5,315 nt of DNA. Origin: Dehalococcoidia bacterium (GTDB taxonomy: Bacteria; Chloroflexota; Dehalococcoidia; JAUYDP01). The stretch lies in the NCBI GenBank assembly GCA_030691805.1, contig JAUYDP010000118.1:1-5315 (forward strand), given 5' to 3'. Shown one piece after another: positions 5,174-5,315 of the stretch (position 1 is the stretch's first letter; the number at the start of each line of letters is the position of its first letter). The position numbers were made by a program, and so were the translations under genes. The notes under the pieces were generated by a model. That model was not told the origin of the DNA and did no database searches. It saw only the letters and a program-made list of their open reading frames with translations.

Positions 5174-5315
5174 TACCAACATCTTCCTCGAATGGTTGCT
5201 GGGCCAAGCCAGGGCCGATGAGTGTCGCACTCTGTTAGGAAGGGTCCAAGACGCAGAGACAGAGGCCTTCGTCACCGACTTTACCTTGCATAGCATCGCT
5301 ATCGTGTTGGAGCGG
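5163..5315 (+). CDS. PIN-domain toxin (VapC-like ribonuclease), 3' truncated by window edge
   Basis: Predicted Mg2+-dependent endoribonuclease toxin of the PIN family, partner of the DUF104 antitoxin. Only the first 51 codons lie in the window. They read MLIDTNIFLEWLLGQ..ADECRTLL, then FVTDFTLHSIAIVLER. The PIN hallmarks are the beta-strand plus D4-T-N6 (first catalytic acidic residue), a conserved glutamate at E20, and the TDFTLHSI segment common in this subgroup. Later acidic residues of the active site are beyond the edge and cannot be judged. The GTG start at 5163 is the only usual in-frame start that places LIDTN at the N-terminus; GGTGGG at 5151-5156, 6 nt upstream, is a modest ribosome site. 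It overlaps the antitoxin end by 11 nt, so coupling is likely. Family assignment is strong; RNA target unknown. Confidence 0.88.
   Translation, partial: MLIDTNIFLEWLLGQARADECRTLLGRVQDAETEAFVTDFTLHSIAIVLER

Noticed and set aside
4952..5296. Minus-strand open frame of 114 codons
   Set aside because: It is antisense to the antitoxin-toxin pair, whose motifs are clear.

Overview
The window looks like a piece of a GC-rich bacterial chromosome, most likely from the phylum Chloroflexota. This is inferred from gene content, not from a marker gene. The clues are a large secreted peptidoglycan amidase with repeated tryptophan-rich NBR1-like Ig domains, a C-terminal tail of the type seen on Chloroflexota exported proteins, and a DUF104/PIN toxin-antitoxin pair, common in archaea and Chloroflexota. 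No rRNA, tRNA, CRISPR array, transposase or integrase is visible.

Positions 1-166 hold no gene. They contain a perfect 25-bp inverted repeat (24-48 and 110-134) enclosing G-rich direct repeats and a G-quadruplex-type motif, just downstream of murI. A second GC-rich stem-loop overlaps the murI stop codon.

Positions 167-4469 are a tightly packed three-gene minus-strand operon. In transcription order it encodes a YtcJ-type metal-dependent amidohydrolase (4469-2943), an exported PGRP/amidase_2 N-acetylmuramoyl-L-alanine amidase with two C-terminal Ig-like domains (2946-952), and glutamate racemase MurI (952-167). The junctions overlap by 4 nt (TTGA) and 1 nt (TAGTG), which points to translational coupling. 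Two of the three products belong to peptidoglycan biology: MurI supplies D-glutamate and the exported amidase cuts the stem peptide from the glycan. The substrate of the amidohydrolase is unknown.

Positions 4470-4840 are a divergent intergenic region with a perfect TATAAT hexamer on each strand and several short repeats. On the plus strand, 4841-5173 encodes a small protein with two successive DUF104-like (AF2212-type antitoxin) half-repeats. It overlaps by 11 nt a PIN-domain (VapC-like) toxin gene that runs off the right edge. The double-DUF104 antitoxin, which may be a single-chain version of a normally dimeric fold, and the repeat element at the left end are the parts most worth a second look.
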